From assembly GCA_934098455.1 (NCBI GenBank), contig CAKOOU010000045.1:1-5809 (forward strand): a stretch of 5,809 nucleotides of DNA, in the 5' to 3' direction. Of the stretch, positions 5,800 to 5,809 are shown one piece after another. The position numbers and the translations under genes are program-made. The stretch is from an uncultured Bacilli bacterium (GTDB taxonomy: Bacteria; Bacillota_I; Bacilli_A; RF39; UBA660). The notes beneath the pieces were generated by a model. It saw nothing but the letters and a program-made list of their open reading frames with translations, did no database searches and was not told where the DNA came from. Numbering within the stretch: position 1 is the first letter of the stretch; each line of letters starts with the position of its first letter.

Positions 5800-5806
5800 C
5801 ACCCTT
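5800..5806 (-). promoter_or_regulatory. ribosome binding site of the surface-protein gene
   Basis: On the minus strand AAGGGTG lies 7 bases before the ATG at 5792-5790. It supports that start, which also gives a short basic N-terminus right before the hydrophobic segment. The promoter must lie beyond the window's right edge. Confidence 0.75.
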
Positions 5807-5809
5807 TCT

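Noticed and set aside
1..5809. CRISPR array, tRNA, rRNA, insertion sequence or attachment site
   Set aside because: No regularly spaced direct repeats, cloverleaf-type sequence, transposase frame or duplicated ends were seen.

Overview
The window looks like a chromosomal segment of a very AT-rich, endospore-forming Firmicute. Three things point that way: extreme A/T-ending codon use, Shine-Dalgarno (SD) led genes read with the standard bacterial code (Trp is TGG, TGA is not used as Trp), and a complete GerA-family nutrient germinant receptor operon. The style fits uncultured gut Bacilli or Clostridia, but the sequence alone does not fix a genus.

Layout. Positions 1-643 hold no convincing conventional gene. 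They carry an 11-base C tract (52-62), an exact match to the Spo0A box at the left edge (10-18), a tiny SD-led reading frame (94-156), a promoter-like TTGACA (210-215) followed by a dense set of mutually compatible and competing hairpins (about 238-409), and an unusually long stop-free frame on the minus strand (656 down to 390) that could encode a small hydrophobic peptide or be the remnant of one. Positions 644-4152 are a tight plus-strand operon in the order A-C-B, the order known for gerK-type operons: gerAA-like membrane subunit, gerAC-like lipoprotein, gerAB-like 10-TM transporter-fold subunit. A bidirectional intrinsic terminator (about 4135-4168) separates it from a convergent minus-strand gene (4167-5792). 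That gene encodes a 541-residue exported or membrane-anchored surface protein with a SipW/TasA-like N-terminus and a C-terminal domain ending in an RPSLNLK...DPYKI motif.

How the genes work together. In characterised spore formers, GerAA, GerAB and GerAC form one receptor complex in the inner spore membrane. GerAB binds the germinant, GerAA is thought to form the oligomeric ion channel, and GerAC is a lipoprotein on the outer face. The three subunits here are intact and recognisable, so the operon probably makes one functional receptor; its germinant cannot be predicted. The A and C genes share a 16-base identical initiation region with a GGTGG-type SD. The B gene instead has a canonical AGGAGG inside the end of gerAC and overlaps it by 14 nt. 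The surface-protein gene is convergent, visibly less AT-extreme, and probably functionally separate.

No tRNA, rRNA, CRISPR array, insertion sequence or phage gene was seen. No clearly new multi-gene system is present. The least explained parts are the structured 5' region and the antisense frame in front of the operon.
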